This document shows, piece by piece, positions 4,773 to 5,668 of a DNA stretch of 5,668 bases. The translations under genes were made by a program, and so were the position numbers. Source of the DNA: JBKHHU01 sp046539045 (lineage in GTDB: Bacteria > Planctomycetota > Phycisphaerae > SM23-33). Positions within the stretch are counted from its first letter, which is position 1. Each line of letters opens with the position of its first letter. Below the pieces are notes generated by a model. The model was not told the origin of the DNA and searched no databases. It saw nothing but the letters and a program-made list of their open reading frames with translations. The stretch is from NCBI GenBank assembly GCA_046539045.1, contig JBKHHU010000208.1, positions 1 to 5,668 of the forward strand, read 5' to 3'.

Positions 4773-5492
4773 ATGGCAGATATACACGACGCGTCTTATC
4801 AGTCGGAATACACCACTCAGAACGACGCAGCGGATTCAGTGTCCCTGATGCTTGTCGGCGGAAGGAAAATCGTCTGTCAGGCACTGGAGTCGATGTTCTC
4901 CCAGCAGCAGATCTCCGTCCTGCAGGTCTTCGCCGATGAACAGGAACTCGCCGAGCATCTCGAGCACAACGACTGCGATGCCGACGTCATCCTCCTGGTC
5001 CTGTCCGGTGGGCCCTTCGCGACGTTCCACCGCATCCGCGAAACGCTCCAGCAGATGCAGGAAGAATTCCCGCTGGTCGTCCTCAGCGACCAAGCCAGCC
5101 GCGGACAGGTCTACGCCGCCCTCCGCACCGGTGCCAAGGCCTACGTCAACCTCGACGACAACCCGGACGAACTGTTCAAGGCGATTCGCATGGCCGCCAC
5201 GAACAGGGTCTATCTCGCCCCGGACGCCGCCGAACTGCTGGTCAACGACATCTCCACCAGCTACGACGCCACCGGCAAGACCAAGCTGCCCAGCATCGAG
5301 CTGTCCAAACGCGAGATCGAGATCGTCCAGCTGTTGTGCGAAGGCCTGAGCAGCAAGGAAATCGCCCGCCGCCTTCACATCAGCTCCAAGACCGTCGAGA
5401 ACCATCGCTACAACATCTATCGCAAGTGCGAGGTCGACGGAATCGCCGGGCTCATGCGCCACGCGATCCAGCAGGGACTGATCACGATCTGA
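4773..5492 (+). CDS. LuxR/NarL-type regulator with degenerate receiver domain
   Basis: A 239-residue cytoplasmic DNA-binding protein with response-regulator architecture. Residues 23-145 align with a receiver fold. LMLVGGRKIVCQALESMF matches the first strand and helix, DVILLVLSGG the third strand, LVVLSDQ the fourth and GAKAYVNLDDNPDEL the fifth. Key residues are missing: the acidic pair is Gly29-Gly30, the phosphoacceptor Asp is Val76 and the conserved Lys is Leu127; the Ser/Thr switch remains as Ser105. After a linker (about 158-175), residues 177-239 form a typical LuxR helix-turn-helix (LSKREIEIVQLL, GLSSKEIARRLHISSKTVENHR). The start at 4773 was chosen because the promoter leaves no room for the ATG at 4611. 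No histidine kinase is adjacent. I infer phosphorylation-independent control, for example by ligand, partner or dimerisation. The LuxR-type family is secure. Confidence 0.92.
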   Translation: MADIHDASYQSEYTTQNDAADSVSLMLVGGRKIVCQALESMFSQQQISVLQVFADEQELAEHLEHNDCDADVILLVLSGGPFATFHRIRETLQQMQEEFPLVVLSDQASRGQVYAALRTGAKAYVNLDDNPDELFKAIRMAATNRVYLAPDAAELLVNDISTSYDATGKTKLPSIELSKREIEIVQLLCEGLSSKEIARRLHISSKTVENHRYNIYRKCEVDGIAGLMRHAIQQGLITI

Positions 5493-5668
5493 CGGCCGCG
5501 GGTTCTGCACTACCGCCCCTGCCGCGACGCAGTGCCACTTCTCATCTACCCCCATTTCGGAAGGGTGCACCATCGGCCGGGCACCATCGGCACCCGCCGG
5601 CGCTGCGGAGACCTGCGGAAAGCTACGGAAAACTACGAAAAAAACCACAATCCCTGCGGCACATAACA
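5493..5668. repeat. 3' intergenic region with 10-bp tandem repeat
   Basis: There is no gene here. Four degenerate 10-bp units of type SCTGCGGAAA run from 5602 to 5641 and decay into an A-rich sequence. Just upstream, GCACCATCGG occurs twice (5567-5576 and 5581-5590). GGGTGC (5563-5568) and GCACCC (5590-5595) could close a loose hairpin around them. I see no clear intrinsic terminator for the LuxR-type gene before the window ends. Confidence 0.6.

Noticed and set aside
4836..5648. 270-residue minus-strand frame
   Set aside because: Antisense to the LuxR-type gene, rich in Val/Asp/Gly as expected for a shadow frame.

Overview
The window looks like a chromosomal segment of a moderately GC-rich bacterium, most likely an uncultured Planctomycetota (Phycisphaerae-like). 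This placement is an inference from two things. One is the intergenic DNA: CTTTGTA-, CACGAAG- and CGCGAACA-type short-period tracts and clusters of GCAGGCTGAAAG-type hairpins, a style I associate with planctomycete genomes. The other is the set of gene families. No rRNA, tRNA, CRISPR array, insertion sequence or transposase gene is visible.

Layout: positions 1-1116 carry no convincing gene. They hold a hairpin-rich repeat cluster (about 95-346), pyrimidine-rich tracts of 7-bp and 8-bp period (343-414), and a probable long upstream region of the next operon with several inverted repeats. Positions 1117-2952 hold a tight two-gene plus-strand unit: a small FliA-like sigma-70 family factor, then 51 nt later a sigma-54-dependent activator lacking an N-terminal sensory domain. 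A strong intrinsic terminator ends the unit (2981-3019). Positions 3052-3286 hold 9-bp-period tracts, including a 27-bp inverted pair. A monocistronic TIM-barrel sugar phosphate isomerase/epimerase-like gene follows (3403-4242), then a hairpin. After about 500 nt of non-coding DNA with a good sigma-70-type promoter, a LuxR/NarL-type regulator runs from 4773 to 5492. The last 176 nt are non-coding and contain a decaying 10-bp tandem repeat.

How the genes relate: three of four genes are transcription regulators of different classes (alternative sigma, enhancer-binding protein, LuxR-type protein), each unusual in its input side. The sigma/activator pair is probably co-transcribed and would link two promoter-recognition systems. 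The LuxR-type protein has a receiver-like domain in which the acidic pair, the phosphoacceptor Asp and the conserved Lys are all replaced, so it is unlikely to be a phosphorylated response regulator. The isomerase has its own flanking signals and no visible functional link to the regulators.

The most notable signals are the phosphorylation-dead receiver, the sigma/activator operon, the family of intergenic tracts with 7-, 8-, 9- and 10-bp periods, and the operator-like inverted repeat with a structured leader before the LuxR gene.
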